DNA of 53,381 bases, from the NCBI GenBank assembly GCA_003241485.1, contig QFQD01000012.1, forward strand, positions 1 through 53,381, written 5' to 3'. Below are positions 40,943-49,588 of the stretch, in pieces (position 1 is the stretch's first letter; each line of letters starts with the position of its first letter). The notes under the pieces are model-generated. The model was not told where the DNA came from. It saw only the letters and a list, made by a program, of their open reading frames with translations, and ran no database searches. This DNA comes from Ancylobacter novellus. Its GTDB lineage: Bacteria; Pseudomonadota; Alphaproteobacteria; Rhizobiales; Xanthobacteraceae. The position numbers and the translations under genes are program-made.

Positions 40943-43794
40943 GTGGGACGCCCCAGTCGTCTCAGGAGGAAGGCGGTGGCGATGCCGAGTGCCGTTCCGG
41001 CAATCAGCAGCATCAGCGCATATGGCATGATGTTGGTCGAGAGCCAGTTCGCGGCAATCATCCGGAAATTCGCGAAGGAGAGCGGCTGGGTGATGATGAA
41101 GCGGAAGGACGTGGTGTCCCGGCGCTCGACCTCGCCTGTCGAGCTCTGGAAGGCGACCGCCTGACCGCCGATCCGGTTCCAGACATTGTCGGAGGTGAAG
41201 CGGACCATGGAGGCGGCGAGTGCATCGGAGGTGCGCGCTGTCACCAGCGTCCAGGACTGCTTGCCATTGGTGCTGGAGCCCTGCGCCATCAGGATGGAGG
41301 TGCGCGGCGGGGGCTCGTAAAGCGTGCGGCGGCCTTCCTGGATGCGCAGCGAGTCGAAGCCGATGGAGAAGGTGCGCCGCAGCCACTCCTCGAACGCGTC
41401 CATGACGGCGTAGACGCCGCCGCGGCCGGCCACGTTCTCGCGCCAGCGCTCATATATTTCCGGCGTGTTGTGCTGGCTCGGCTGCTCGGTCGGCACATTC
41501 TGGGTGTCCGCGGAGCGCCGGTTGCGGAAGCGCTCCAGCACGTTGTCATAATTCTCACTGCCGGCGACGCCGCTCGGCCGGTCGTCTTCCGCCGAGACCA
41601 CCCAGTTGGCGCGGGTGGAGGGCGCAATGCCGACCTGGTCCAGCACGCTGCCGGCAATGTGGTCGATGCCACCGACGAAGATGGTGTTGCGCTCGCCCAG
41701 CGTGACCGAGGCCGCGGAGGCATCAATCGGCAGGGGCGCGCCGTTGGAGAGCGCGAGGCGCGCCATCAGCGTGCTGGCGCCGGCCAGCGTCGCCGCATCC
41801 TGCCGCGCCAGCACGACGGCGATGGGGTTGCCGTCGATATTGTAGGGGAAGGCCGTCGCGGTGAACGCGCCGAGGTCCGGCGAGCGGCCGATGCGGGCGA
41901 AATTGCCGAGGGTGAATTCGGACGAATCAAACAGCACGAAGCGGTTGTCCGCCGGCAGCGTGGCACCGGGCAGGCAGCGGGCGTCGGATTCGGTGTCGAG
42001 CACGACCTCAAGCCACAGCCGGTTGATGCCGGGTCGGAAATTGCGCAGCGGCACGAACATCGGCTGGTGCTGGAACAGGCCGCCGCCGCGCGCCGTGATC
42101 GGCAGGGTGGAGGCAATCTGCTGGTTCACATAGAGGTCGATATGGCTGCCCGGCCGCACGGCGGCGGTGAAGGCGGCATCGAGCAGCAGGTTCGCATTGC
42201 CATAGGCCTCGGCATAGAAATCCGGCGGCAGGGCGATCTGGAATTCCGAGCGGAAGCGCCGCCCCGAGAACTCCTGCGTGGTGACGCCGAGTTCCGCCAG
42301 CCGCACGCTGCGCGCGTCGTCGAACAGCGGGGCGTTCGGCGCGAAGCGGGTCTGGGTGTTGATGGCATCGGTCTGCGAGATCGAGATGCCGTTCAGCCGG
42401 TCGATGGCGCGGTCCACATCGGCGGGTGTCGGCCCGGAGATGACAAGGGTTGGCGCGCCCAGCCGATCGTCGTCGAGGAAGCTGGTGATCGGCCGCTGGC
42501 GCGCATCGCCCGGCACCGCCGCCATCAGGCGCGGCAGCTCGGATGCGGTGCCGACGACCACGGTGAGCGTGCCCGGAGCGGCGCGTCCCTGTGCGCCTTC
42601 GGCGATGACGATCGAGGGATTGGGGAACTGGCCGCGCACGGCAAGCCCCTGCACGACGCGCAGAACGCGGGCGCTTCCGCCGCCTTCGATCGGGCCCGGC
42701 GTGATGACCCGGATGGTGGTGATACCCTTGTCGTCAAAGCCGACGGAGGGAAGGTCGTCGAGGCCGCCGGTGATGGGCGGGCGGCCGCCGGCGAAGGAAA
42801 GGCCGGTGCCCTCGTTGTTGATCTCGGTCCACAGCTCATAGGTGGCGGTAACGGCGCAGTCGGTGCGATGGCGCTGTACCACGTCGACGCGGATGAGATT
42901 GGCGCCCGCGCGCAAGGCGCCGCGATGGATCGGCACGGCGAAACGCGACGGCTCCTGCGAGGAGGCGATCGGGGTCTCGATGACGGCCTGCCCGTTGATC
43001 GTCACGCGGATGCGCGAGGTTTCGGGCATCACCACCACGGCGTTGATGTAGCTCAGCAGGAAGGTCGCCTGGCGGGCGGCCTCTTCCTCGGTGACGTAAA
43101 TCACCCAGGCGCGCGAGGCGACCTCACCGGCGAAGATCATCCGCGGCTGCGGAATGATGAAACGGTCCGGCCGCGGGGGCGCGCTCGGCTGGCTGGCGAC
43201 CGGAACCGGCGCGACGCGCGGCGCCGGCTGGCCGGGGCGCATCTGGAACGGGGCAGCGGTGGGCGCGGGCGCGCCCGGCTCGCCGGGCACGCCGAGGCCG
43301 GTCGAGGGGAAGCGCTCGGTCGTCGGCGAGGTCGAGGGCGTCGAGGTCGTAGGCGGCGCGGCCGGGGCGGCGGCCGGCGGGGGCGATTGCGTGAGCGCAC
43401 GCGGGGCCGGGGCGGGAGCGGGCGAGGGAGTAGCGCCTCCGGCCGGCGGAGTTGCCGGCGTGCCGACCGCCGCCGAGGGGAAGGACGGCATCGAGAAGCT
43501 GGAGCCACCCGTCGAGCCGGAAGACGGCGCCGGGCCGGGCGGGGCAAGCTCGCCCGCGGACGGAACGGGGCCGGCCGGGGCGCCGGGAACAGCCGCTTGC
43601 GGGGCAGGCGAAGGCGTCGGTGCCGTCATCGGCACCGATGTCGCCGGCTTGCCGGGCGTCGAGCCGCCATCCTGCAGCGGGGGCGTCATCGAGAAGCCGG
43701 TGCCTTGGCCGGCCGATTGAGCGGCAGCACTCCAGGCGAAGCCGGCAACAAGGCCGATCACCGCGATCGTGGAAATGGCGCGCATGGGCATCAT
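40939..43794 (-). CDS. bcsB: cellulose synthase periplasmic subunit BcsB
   Basis: A 951-residue protein. A signal peptide (about 8-25) leads into about 200 residues of Pro/Ala/Ser/Thr-rich low complexity, then the conserved periplasmic part with carbohydrate-binding and flavodoxin-like domains (from about 230), and a C-terminal transmembrane helix (about 920-943) followed by RRLGRPT. BcsB docks on BcsA and guides glucan through the periplasm. It is 150-200 residues longer than most BcsB proteins because of the linker. Coupled by ATGA overlaps to bcsA and bcsZ; start ATG 43794. Confidence 0.93.
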   Translation of the reverse strand: MMPMRAISTIAVIGLVAGFAWSAAAQSAGQGTGFSMTPPLQDGGSTPGKPATSVPMTAPTPSPAPQAAVPGAPAGPVPSAGELAPPGPAPSSGSTGGSSFSMPSFPSAAVGTPATPPAGGATPSPAPAPAPRALTQSPPPAAAPAAPPTTSTPSTSPTTERFPSTGLGVPGEPGAPAPTAAPFQMRPGQPAPRVAPVPVASQPSAPPRPDRFIIPQPRMIFAGEVASRAWVIYVTEEEAARQATFLLSYINAVVVMPETSRIRVTINGQAVIETPIASSQEPSRFAVPIHRGALRAGANLIRVDVVQRHRTDCAVTATYELWTEINNEGTGLSFAGGRPPITGGLDDLPSVGFDDKGITTIRVITPGPIEGGGSARVLRVVQGLAVRGQFPNPSIVIAEGAQGRAAPGTLTVVVGTASELPRLMAAVPGDARQRPITSFLDDDRLGAPTLVISGPTPADVDRAIDRLNGISISQTDAINTQTRFAPNAPLFDDARSVRLAELGVTTQEFSGRRFRSEFQIALPPDFYAEAYGNANLLLDAAFTAAVRPGSHIDLYVNQQIASTLPITARGGGLFQHQPMFVPLRNFRPGINRLWLEVVLDTESDARCLPGATLPADNRFVLFDSSEFTLGNFARIGRSPDLGAFTATAFPYNIDGNPIAVVLARQDAATLAGASTLMARLALSNGAPLPIDASAASVTLGERNTIFVGGIDHIAGSVLDQVGIAPSTRANWVVSAEDDRPSGVAGSENYDNVLERFRNRRSADTQNVPTEQPSQHNTPEIYERWRENVAGRGGVYAVMDAFEEWLRRTFSIGFDSLRIQEGRRTLYEPPPRTSILMAQGSSTNGKQSWTLVTARTSDALAASMVRFTSDNVWNRIGGQAVAFQSSTGEVERRDTTSFRFIITQPLSFANFRMIAANWLSTNIMPYALMLLIAGTALGIATAFLLRRLGRPT

Positions 43795-45998
43795 CCGCGT
43801 TTTGCCGGAGCGAGAGGGGGGTGACGGCGGCGCTCGCGCCACAGCTTGTGCAGATGAACGAGATAGGACAGGCCGCGTCCGGTATGGAAGATCGAAAGTC
43901 GAACGAAATTGATGGTACCGCGCAGAACCCCCGGATTTTTGCGCCGGGAGGCCTGGAATTTCGTCCACTGTTCCGAGCTTGCGAAGATGAGGTCGGAAAT
44001 GAGCCGGTAGTGCTGGGGTTCGGTCGGCGCGAACTGCCCGCCGATCAGCAGGCCATCCGCATCGCGCTCGATATTGCGGATGGTGATGGGCAGCGTGTCG
44101 AGCCGGATGTTGGCCGAGAGCGGCTTGAAGCGCAGCACCGCCGCCTGGCCGCGTTCAATCTCCGGCAGCGTCACATTGGCGTTCGGGCGCACGCGCGCGC
44201 CACCCACCGAGCCGTCGTCGATCATGGCGGGGTAGGCGACGCCGTCGATCAGCAGGTCGCAGCGCCGCAGCAGGTCCACGCGGTGGGCGCGGCGTCGGTT
44301 GCGCCGCTCGGACACCACGCCGAGGGCGCAGCCGGCGATGATGATGTTGAGCACGTTCCACGCGCCGACGACAATAATGACGTCGGCATTGAACGGCTCG
44401 GTGAGCAGCCGGTAGATGGTGACCAGCACGCCGACAATGAGGATGCCGTAAATGATGAAGAACGGGCGGCCGATCTCCGACACATGCCCTTCATCCATCG
44501 TTTCGCCCTTGGCGGTGACGTTGAACGTCGGCTTGTGCGGATTGATGATAACCGAAATGAGCGCGGGCAGCAGATAGATCGATTGTATGTATTCATACAA
44601 TTCAGAAATCCACGGCCAGCGGTAGCGGCCGTAGAGGTAGTTCTGCATCAAGAGGTTCACGAGCATATAGGTCGTGGTGTAGGCGAGGAACTCGGCGCCC
44701 GAGGCGTCGAAGATCTCCAGCGAGAAGAACAGGTAGAACAGCGGCGAGATGAGGAACATCAGTCGCGGATAGGCGAACAGCCAGAACAGCGTGGATGAGC
44801 AGTAGCTCAGGCGCTGCGGCAGGGTCAGGCCGCTCTTCAGCGGCGGGACATGGAAGCGCAGGATCTGCATCATGCCCTGCGCCCAGCGCGTGCGCTGGCC
44901 GATGAAACTGGTGAAGGTCTCGGGCTGAAGCCCGGCGATCAGCGGGCGGTCGACATAGACCGAGTGCCAGCCGCGCGAATGCAGTTCGAGCGCCGTTTCG
45001 GCGTCCTCTGTGATGGTGATGCCCTGGAAGCCGCTCGTCTCCTGCAGCGCGCGCCGGTTGATCAGCGCCGCCGAGCCGCAGAAGAACGCCGCGTCCCACT
45101 TGTCGAGGCCGCGCTGGATGATGCCGTAGAACATCTCGTTCTCGGACGGCATGTAGTCGAAGGTGTTGAGGTTGCGCTCCAGCGGGTCGGGATTGATGAA
45201 GAAGTGCGGCGTCTGGACGAGGAACAGGTTCTCCATCGTCTGGTAGTAGCCAACCGTCTGCTGCAGGAAGTCGCGCGTCGGCGCGTGATCGGCGTCGAAC
45301 ACGGCGATGAGGTCGCCGGTCGAGTGCGTCAGGCCGTTGTTCATGTTGCCGGCTTTGGCGTGCTCGTTGCGCGCGCGGGTCAGATAGTTGCAGCCGAGCC
45401 CGGCGCAGAGCTGCTGCAGTTCCGCGCGCCGCTTCTGCGCCTCCAGCGCCTTGGCGGGGTCGTCCTGCTCGCATTTCTGATCGGTGCCGCCGTCGTCGAG
45501 CAGCCAGACGGTGAACTTGTCTTCGGGATAATCGATGCTGAGCGCAGCCGAGACCGTCGAGGCGAGAAGATGCGAATCCTCGTTATAGGTCGGGATGAAG
45601 ATGTCGACCGTCGGCAGGTCGTCCATGTTCAACGGCGGCGACACCCGCTCGGGCATGGGCGAGGACACCACGAACAGGCTGAGGAACAGCATGAACACGC
45701 TGTACATCTCGGCGATGTAGAGCATGAAGCCGGGGATGAAGTCCTCAAGCTGGGTGATCGGCGGAATGGTGCTGGTGGTGCGCCAGTACACATAGCGCAG
45801 CACGATCGACGTGCCGAGCGCCAGCGCGATCATGCGGAAGATGCCGACCGGAGGCCCGAAGGTCTTCAGCAGGATCATGGCCAGCACGACGATGCAGCCG
45901 GCGATGAGGTGGGCCTGGAGGCTGATGGGCAGCGTGATCAGGAACACGACGATGAGCGAGAACAACGCCCACAAGCCGCCTATCCATGCCTTGCGCAT
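43791..45998 (-). CDS. bcsA: cellulose synthase catalytic subunit BcsA
   Basis: A 735-residue GT2 processive synthase that polymerises UDP-glucose and extrudes cellulose. About four N-terminal helices, then the catalytic core with FIPTYNE, LLDDGG, FDADH, TEDAETA and the product-binding QRTRWAQG, more helices, then a C-terminal PilZ domain with RRRAHRVD and DDGSVGG, so it is predicted to be activated by cyclic di-GMP. The start is ATG 45998 with GGAGAG upstream; the much longer open frame continuing to 48338 runs antisense through bcsN and is not real. Confidence 0.96.
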   Translation of the reverse strand: MRKAWIGGLWALFSLIVVFLITLPISLQAHLIAGCIVVLAMILLKTFGPPVGIFRMIALALGTSIVLRYVYWRTTSTIPPITQLEDFIPGFMLYIAEMYSVFMLFLSLFVVSSPMPERVSPPLNMDDLPTVDIFIPTYNEDSHLLASTVSAALSIDYPEDKFTVWLLDDGGTDQKCEQDDPAKALEAQKRRAELQQLCAGLGCNYLTRARNEHAKAGNMNNGLTHSTGDLIAVFDADHAPTRDFLQQTVGYYQTMENLFLVQTPHFFINPDPLERNLNTFDYMPSENEMFYGIIQRGLDKWDAAFFCGSAALINRRALQETSGFQGITITEDAETALELHSRGWHSVYVDRPLIAGLQPETFTSFIGQRTRWAQGMMQILRFHVPPLKSGLTLPQRLSYCSSTLFWLFAYPRLMFLISPLFYLFFSLEIFDASGAEFLAYTTTYMLVNLLMQNYLYGRYRWPWISELYEYIQSIYLLPALISVIINPHKPTFNVTAKGETMDEGHVSEIGRPFFIIYGILIVGVLVTIYRLLTEPFNADVIIVVGAWNVLNIIIAGCALGVVSERRNRRRAHRVDLLRRCDLLIDGVAYPAMIDDGSVGGARVRPNANVTLPEIERGQAAVLRFKPLSANIRLDTLPITIRNIERDADGLLIGGQFAPTEPQHYRLISDLIFASSEQWTKFQASRRKNPGVLRGTINFVRLSIFHTGRGLSYLVHLHKLWRERRRHPPLAPAKRG

Positions 45999-46075
45999 TC
46001 TCTCTCCGCCTCGGTTTTGCCAGGGCCGAAGCTGGCCGGCGGCATAAGGTGTGTCTAATCCCCAGAGGTTGAGGA

Positions 46076-46105
46076 AATCTATCCAATATCGAACTTTCCT
46101 GTCAC
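46076..46105 (-). promoter_or_regulatory. possible bcsA promoter
   Basis: On the minus strand GTGACA (46105-46100), 18 bp, TAGATT (46081-46076) lie about 80 bp before the bcsA start in a locally AT-rich stretch between divergent bcsA and bcsN. Confidence 0.35.
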
Positions 46106-46247
46106 TTGGTTGATTCCTCCCGGCGCCGCTGCAGGCTAAAGTCTTTCCACGCAAGTGATTCGTCGATGTTTCATGACGCTGCTCTGATGATTGGATGCAG
46201 GCGGAGTGGATTGTCGGCGCAACCGCGCTGCAGCGCTTGAAGGGCAC

Positions 46248-47435
46248 ATGAACGGACGGAAAGCGCGCGTACCTCTTCTTGGGTGTCTTGCCGTTTCCGT
46301 CGCCTTCCTGACGGCCGGTTGTGCTCCCTTGTTTTGGAGGGGCAACCCTCAGGTTGCGACGGCGACGGTGCAAGTGCCCGTCTCTGAAGCCCTTATTCTG
46401 CCCGAACCCGGCGCGGCGCCCCAGGTGCTCACCGTGCTTGAGACCGATTATATAAACGCGGTCCAGCAGGAGATCATTCTCGCCACCCATTCGCGTTCGC
46501 GCGGGCAGAACGCGATTTACGCAGTGTTCTTCGGCCCGGTCAAAGGTCGCACGGGCTGGGAAAACCTGCGCAAGGACGACTTCCTGAACGATGACGTGCT
46601 GGACGACGAGATGCTGGAGCGCCTGCCCGGCGTGAACATGCATGTGTCCAACTACTTCGTGCAGAATCGCTACGGGCCGTTCAACTATGCCATCGGCAAT
46701 GCTGGCGGCGGCGAGCTGTGCATCTATGGATGGCAGCGCATCCAGTCGCAGCAGCGGCTGAACCTGATCCCGCCCGATAGCGGTGTGCTCGCCATCCGCC
46801 TGCGGCTCTGCCAGATCGGCGCGAGCGAACAGGACCTGCTCCGGGTCATGTACCGCTATTCCATCAACGGTTATTTCCTGCCGCCCTTCTGGCAGCCTTA
46901 TGGGCGCCCGGTCGGTGAGCCGGTGGGCATCGGCCAGATCGGCGGGCCGCTCGCCTATCCGTCGGGACTGCAGGGCGACGGCACGGTGCTGGACGGCTGG
47001 GCCGGCCCCGAGCCCCGGCAGGGTGCGCCGGTGTCGCGCGCCACGCGCAGCAGCGCCCGCCGTTATGGCACCGCCGTGCCGCAGGCCGAACCCGTCTACC
47101 CGGCGGCGCAACCCGGCTACACCGACCCGGCGATGCAGGGCAATCTGGTGGATCCCGTCGAGGGTTACCCGCAGGTTCCCGGTCCGGCCGTTTCCGGCCA
47201 GCTGGCGCCGAGCAGCAAGCCGAACGTAACGCCGGGCCAGGTGCAGCCGGGTTCCGTGATCGACCAGGCGCCGGCGCGGCCGGTGCAGTCCGACACCCAG
47301 CGCTCGCCCTTCAGCACGCCGCCGGCCATGCCGGGAACGACGAACTACCTTCCTTCGTCTGGCGCTCCCAGCGCGGTCGGCGAGCCGGTGCGGCTGGTGC
47401 CGGGCGCCTCCTCCTACCCGGCGCCGAACCAGTAG
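46248..47435 (+). CDS. bcsN: cellulose biosynthesis lipoprotein BcsN
   Basis: A 395-residue lipoprotein: signal with lipobox LTAGC, lipidated at Cys25. The conserved part (about 40-245) includes LETDYINAVQQEIILATHSRSRGQN and FGPVKGR, and matches BcsN of alphaproteobacterial cellulose loci. The rest (about 250-395) is Pro/Gln/Tyr-rich and probably disordered. It likely sits on the outer membrane and helps glucan exit. Divergent from bcsA with a 249-bp shared upstream region. The start is ATG 46248 with GAAGGG upstream. Confidence 0.88.
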   Translation: MNGRKARVPLLGCLAVSVAFLTAGCAPLFWRGNPQVATATVQVPVSEALILPEPGAAPQVLTVLETDYINAVQQEIILATHSRSRGQNAIYAVFFGPVKGRTGWENLRKDDFLNDDVLDDEMLERLPGVNMHVSNYFVQNRYGPFNYAIGNAGGGELCIYGWQRIQSQQRLNLIPPDSGVLAIRLRLCQIGASEQDLLRVMYRYSINGYFLPPFWQPYGRPVGEPVGIGQIGGPLAYPSGLQGDGTVLDGWAGPEPRQGAPVSRATRSSARRYGTAVPQAEPVYPAAQPGYTDPAMQGNLVDPVEGYPQVPGPAVSGQLAPSSKPNVTPGQVQPGSVIDQAPARPVQSDTQRSPFSTPPAMPGTTNYLPSSGAPSAVGEPVRLVPGASSYPAPNQ

Positions 47436-47440
47436 CGCCC

Positions 47441-48577
47441 TCAGAGGGTGGCGAGGCGGTCGCGGGCGCGCGTGCGGACCTGTTTCAGCAGGGCCAGCAC
47501 CGGGCGCTCGACCGCCACCAGGAAGACCGCCCCGAGCAGGAGCGTCGCGGCGCAGGTGGCGGCGAACAGCAGCGCCAGGGCGAGCGGCGATATGGGGCTC
47601 AGCGCGACGAAGACCGCCGAGACCGGCGCCACGATCAGCGGCACGTGCACGAGATAGATCGGGAAGGACAGTTCTCCGAGCTTCTGCAGCGGCCGGCTCT
47701 CGAACAGGCGCCGGAGCGCGGGCGTCATCAGTATGGCGACCACCAGCAGCATCGCCCCGGCCTGTCGCGGGCCCTCCGTGCCGAGCTGCGCGACGATCTG
47801 CGAGAAGAGGTCGGACCCGGCGGCGCGGCCAGCGAAGGTGGCGCCGAGGAGCAGGCCGGCAAGGGCTGTTACCGCGCCGAGCGCCGGGCGTTCGCCGAGG
47901 CGATGGCGCAGCTCGTAGATCAGCGCGCCGCCGCAGAAGGCGGCGAGGAAGAAGAGCCCCGTCGCTCCGAAGCCGACGATGCCGGCCGCCATCGCAACGC
48001 CGCGTGCGCGACCCTTCAGAAAGGCATAGGAGCCGTAGATCAGCACCGAGCCGATGAATTCCGCCTGCATGGTCCAGAGCGGGTTGTTGAAGCGGGTGGT
48101 GCCGTTGATGAACACGCCGATGCCGCCTTCCCAGATCGCCTGCGACAGCGGGGGGATGGGCGGCTGGTAGGTCCAGCGGAACCAGGAACTGCCGCTGATG
48201 GCCCGCGCCGCGGTGGCCGCGTCGGGAAAGCCGGTGAGCCAGGCCCAGGCGAGGATGGAGGAGGCCAGCGCCGGCAGGCCGAGCCGGAAATAGCGCAGGC
48301 CGATCATCAACGGCGCCTCGCGCAGGCTCTTCGGGCACGACGCCGCCAGCACGAAGCCGGAGAGTACGAAGAACACGGCCACGGCGAAATTACCGTTCCA
48401 CAGCACCGCCAGCGGCGTGTCGAACAGGCTGAAGCCGGTGCGGGCGCGATCGGCAAAGGGGCCGGGCGTGAACGCATAGAAGAAATGAAACGCCACCACG
48501 GCGCAGGCGGCAACGCCGCGCAGGCCATCGAGGCAGGTGACGCGCGCCGCGGCGGGCACGGGCGGAGTGGCGGACAT
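47441..48577 (-). CDS. acyltransferase-3 family membrane protein
   Basis: A 378-residue integral membrane protein with about ten helices. The N-terminal CLDGLRGVAACAVVAFHFFYAF contains the conserved Arg and catalytic-type His of the OafA/YrhL acyltransferase-3 family. These move acetyl or succinyl groups onto sugars on the outer face. It is convergent with bcsN, only 5 bp away, so a role in modifying cellulose or another exopolysaccharide is plausible but unproven. Confidence 0.9.
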   Translation of the reverse strand: MSATPPVPAAARVTCLDGLRGVAACAVVAFHFFYAFTPGPFADRARTGFSLFDTPLAVLWNGNFAVAVFFVLSGFVLAASCPKSLREAPLMIGLRYFRLGLPALASSILAWAWLTGFPDAATAARAISGSSWFRWTYQPPIPPLSQAIWEGGIGVFINGTTRFNNPLWTMQAEFIGSVLIYGSYAFLKGRARGVAMAAGIVGFGATGLFFLAAFCGGALIYELRHRLGERPALGAVTALAGLLLGATFAGRAAGSDLFSQIVAQLGTEGPRQAGAMLLVVAILMTPALRRLFESRPLQKLGELSFPIYLVHVPLIVAPVSAVFVALSPISPLALALLFAATCAATLLLGAVFLVAVERPVLALLKQVRTRARDRLATL

Positions 48578-48763
48578 GGTGCGTGCGCCCCCCGGCGCGG
48601 ACCAATGGAGAGATGGCGGTCATTTAGTACCGGCGGGGCATCGGCAGCAACGGCAGACGTATGACAGGCGTAGCGCCGCGGGTTCCCGTGCGCGTCCCTG
48701 CGGTTTCGTGAGTTGACGCGCGGCCCCGGCCGGGCTTCACCGCGTGCATCTTTTGGCGGGAGA

Positions 48764-49363
48764 ATGCGGGTGAAGCGGCTGCGCTGGATTTTGTGGGGGC
48801 TTGTCGTCATCGCGGCGGCCGGCTTCGGCTTTCTCATGCTGCGCACGCCGCCCGTGCCGCCGGGAGCGAGCGTGATCGATGTCAGCGAACTGGGCGGTCC
48901 CTTCACGCTGACCGACCAGAACGGGCGCGCGGTGACGCAGGCGGATATTTCCGGGCGCCCCTATGCGGTGTTCTTCGGCTTTACCCATTGCCCGGATGTG
49001 TGCCCCACCACGCTGTTCGGCCTCACCCAGCTCATGGCAGCGCTGGGCCCTGACGCCGATCGCTTCAAGATTCTGTTCGTCAGCGTCGATCCCGAGCGCG
49101 ACACGGTCGAGCAACTGCGCCTCTACATGACCTCCTTCGATCCGCGGATCACCGCGCTGACCGGCACGCCGGAGGCGACGGCGCAGATGCTGAAGAACTA
49201 CCGCGCCTACGCCCGCAAGGTGCCGACCGAGGGCGGCTACACCATGGACCACACTGCGCTGGTGTTCCTCATGGGCTCGGATGGGCGCTTCGTCTCCACG
49301 CTGGACCTGCACGAGCCGCAGGAGATTCAGCTCGGCAAGCTGCGGCGGCTGGTGGATCGCTAG
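48764..49363 (+). CDS. SCO1/SenC family protein
   Basis: A 199-residue protein with an N-terminal membrane anchor (about 7-27) and a thioredoxin-like periplasmic domain. Copper ligands are Cys76 and Cys80 (FTHCPDVCPTT) and His163 (TMDHTALVF). It delivers copper to the CuA site of cytochrome oxidase or acts as a thiol reductase. The start is ATG 48764 with GGGAG upstream. A decayed DsbA-like frame follows. Confidence 0.94.
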   Translation: MRVKRLRWILWGLVVIAAAGFGFLMLRTPPVPPGASVIDVSELGGPFTLTDQNGRAVTQADISGRPYAVFFGFTHCPDVCPTTLFGLTQLMAALGPDADRFKILFVSVDPERDTVEQLRLYMTSFDPRITALTGTPEATAQMLKNYRAYARKVPTEGGYTMDHTALVFLMGSDGRFVSTLDLHEPQEIQLGKLRRLVDR

Positions 49364-49374
49364 CTCACGATTGC

Positions 49375-49566
49375 GTGAGGTCGCCGCTCATGCCGCAAGG
49401 CTGCCTTGCTCCTCACGCGACTGGAGAGGCTCAGGTGCGGGAGCCGGCATGGACACCGACTTTCTTCATAAATGGCAAACCATATTCAGGCTTCATGTCC
49501 ATTGAGCCATTCAGCTGCCTGATCGATCCGCTGTTGTCATCGGTCGAGGGCGGGAGTGTCGTGTGA
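49375..49566 (+). pseudogene. remnant of a DsbA/thioredoxin-like gene (C-terminal part)
   Basis: The frame encodes WTPTFFINGKPYSGFMSIEPF followed by SCLIDPLLSS. This closely resembles the C-terminal GTPTFFINGxxYxG...F segment, with the cis-Pro loop, of DsbA-family proteins or the NhaA-DsbA fusion. The N-terminal part with CxxC is missing and upstream residues do not align. Codons are AT-ending (ATA, AAT, CCA, TAT, TCA), unlike the GC-ending neighbours. It is most simply a leftover of a transferred or decayed gene; a real 63-residue ORF is less likely. Confidence 0.5.
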
Positions 49567-49588
49567 GAGTGTCGGGAGCGCGTGTTTC

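Noticed and set aside
41470..43824. 784-codon plus-strand open frame opposite bcsB
   Set aside because: It is antisense to a well-supported gene; its Gly/Arg-rich composition follows from the GC-rich Pro/Ala codons of BcsB, and no domain is recognisable.
45999..48338. Extension of bcsA by about 780 N-terminal codons
   Set aside because: It would run antisense through bcsN and into the acyltransferase gene; ATG 45998 has a good ribosome binding site and the usual BcsA N-terminus.
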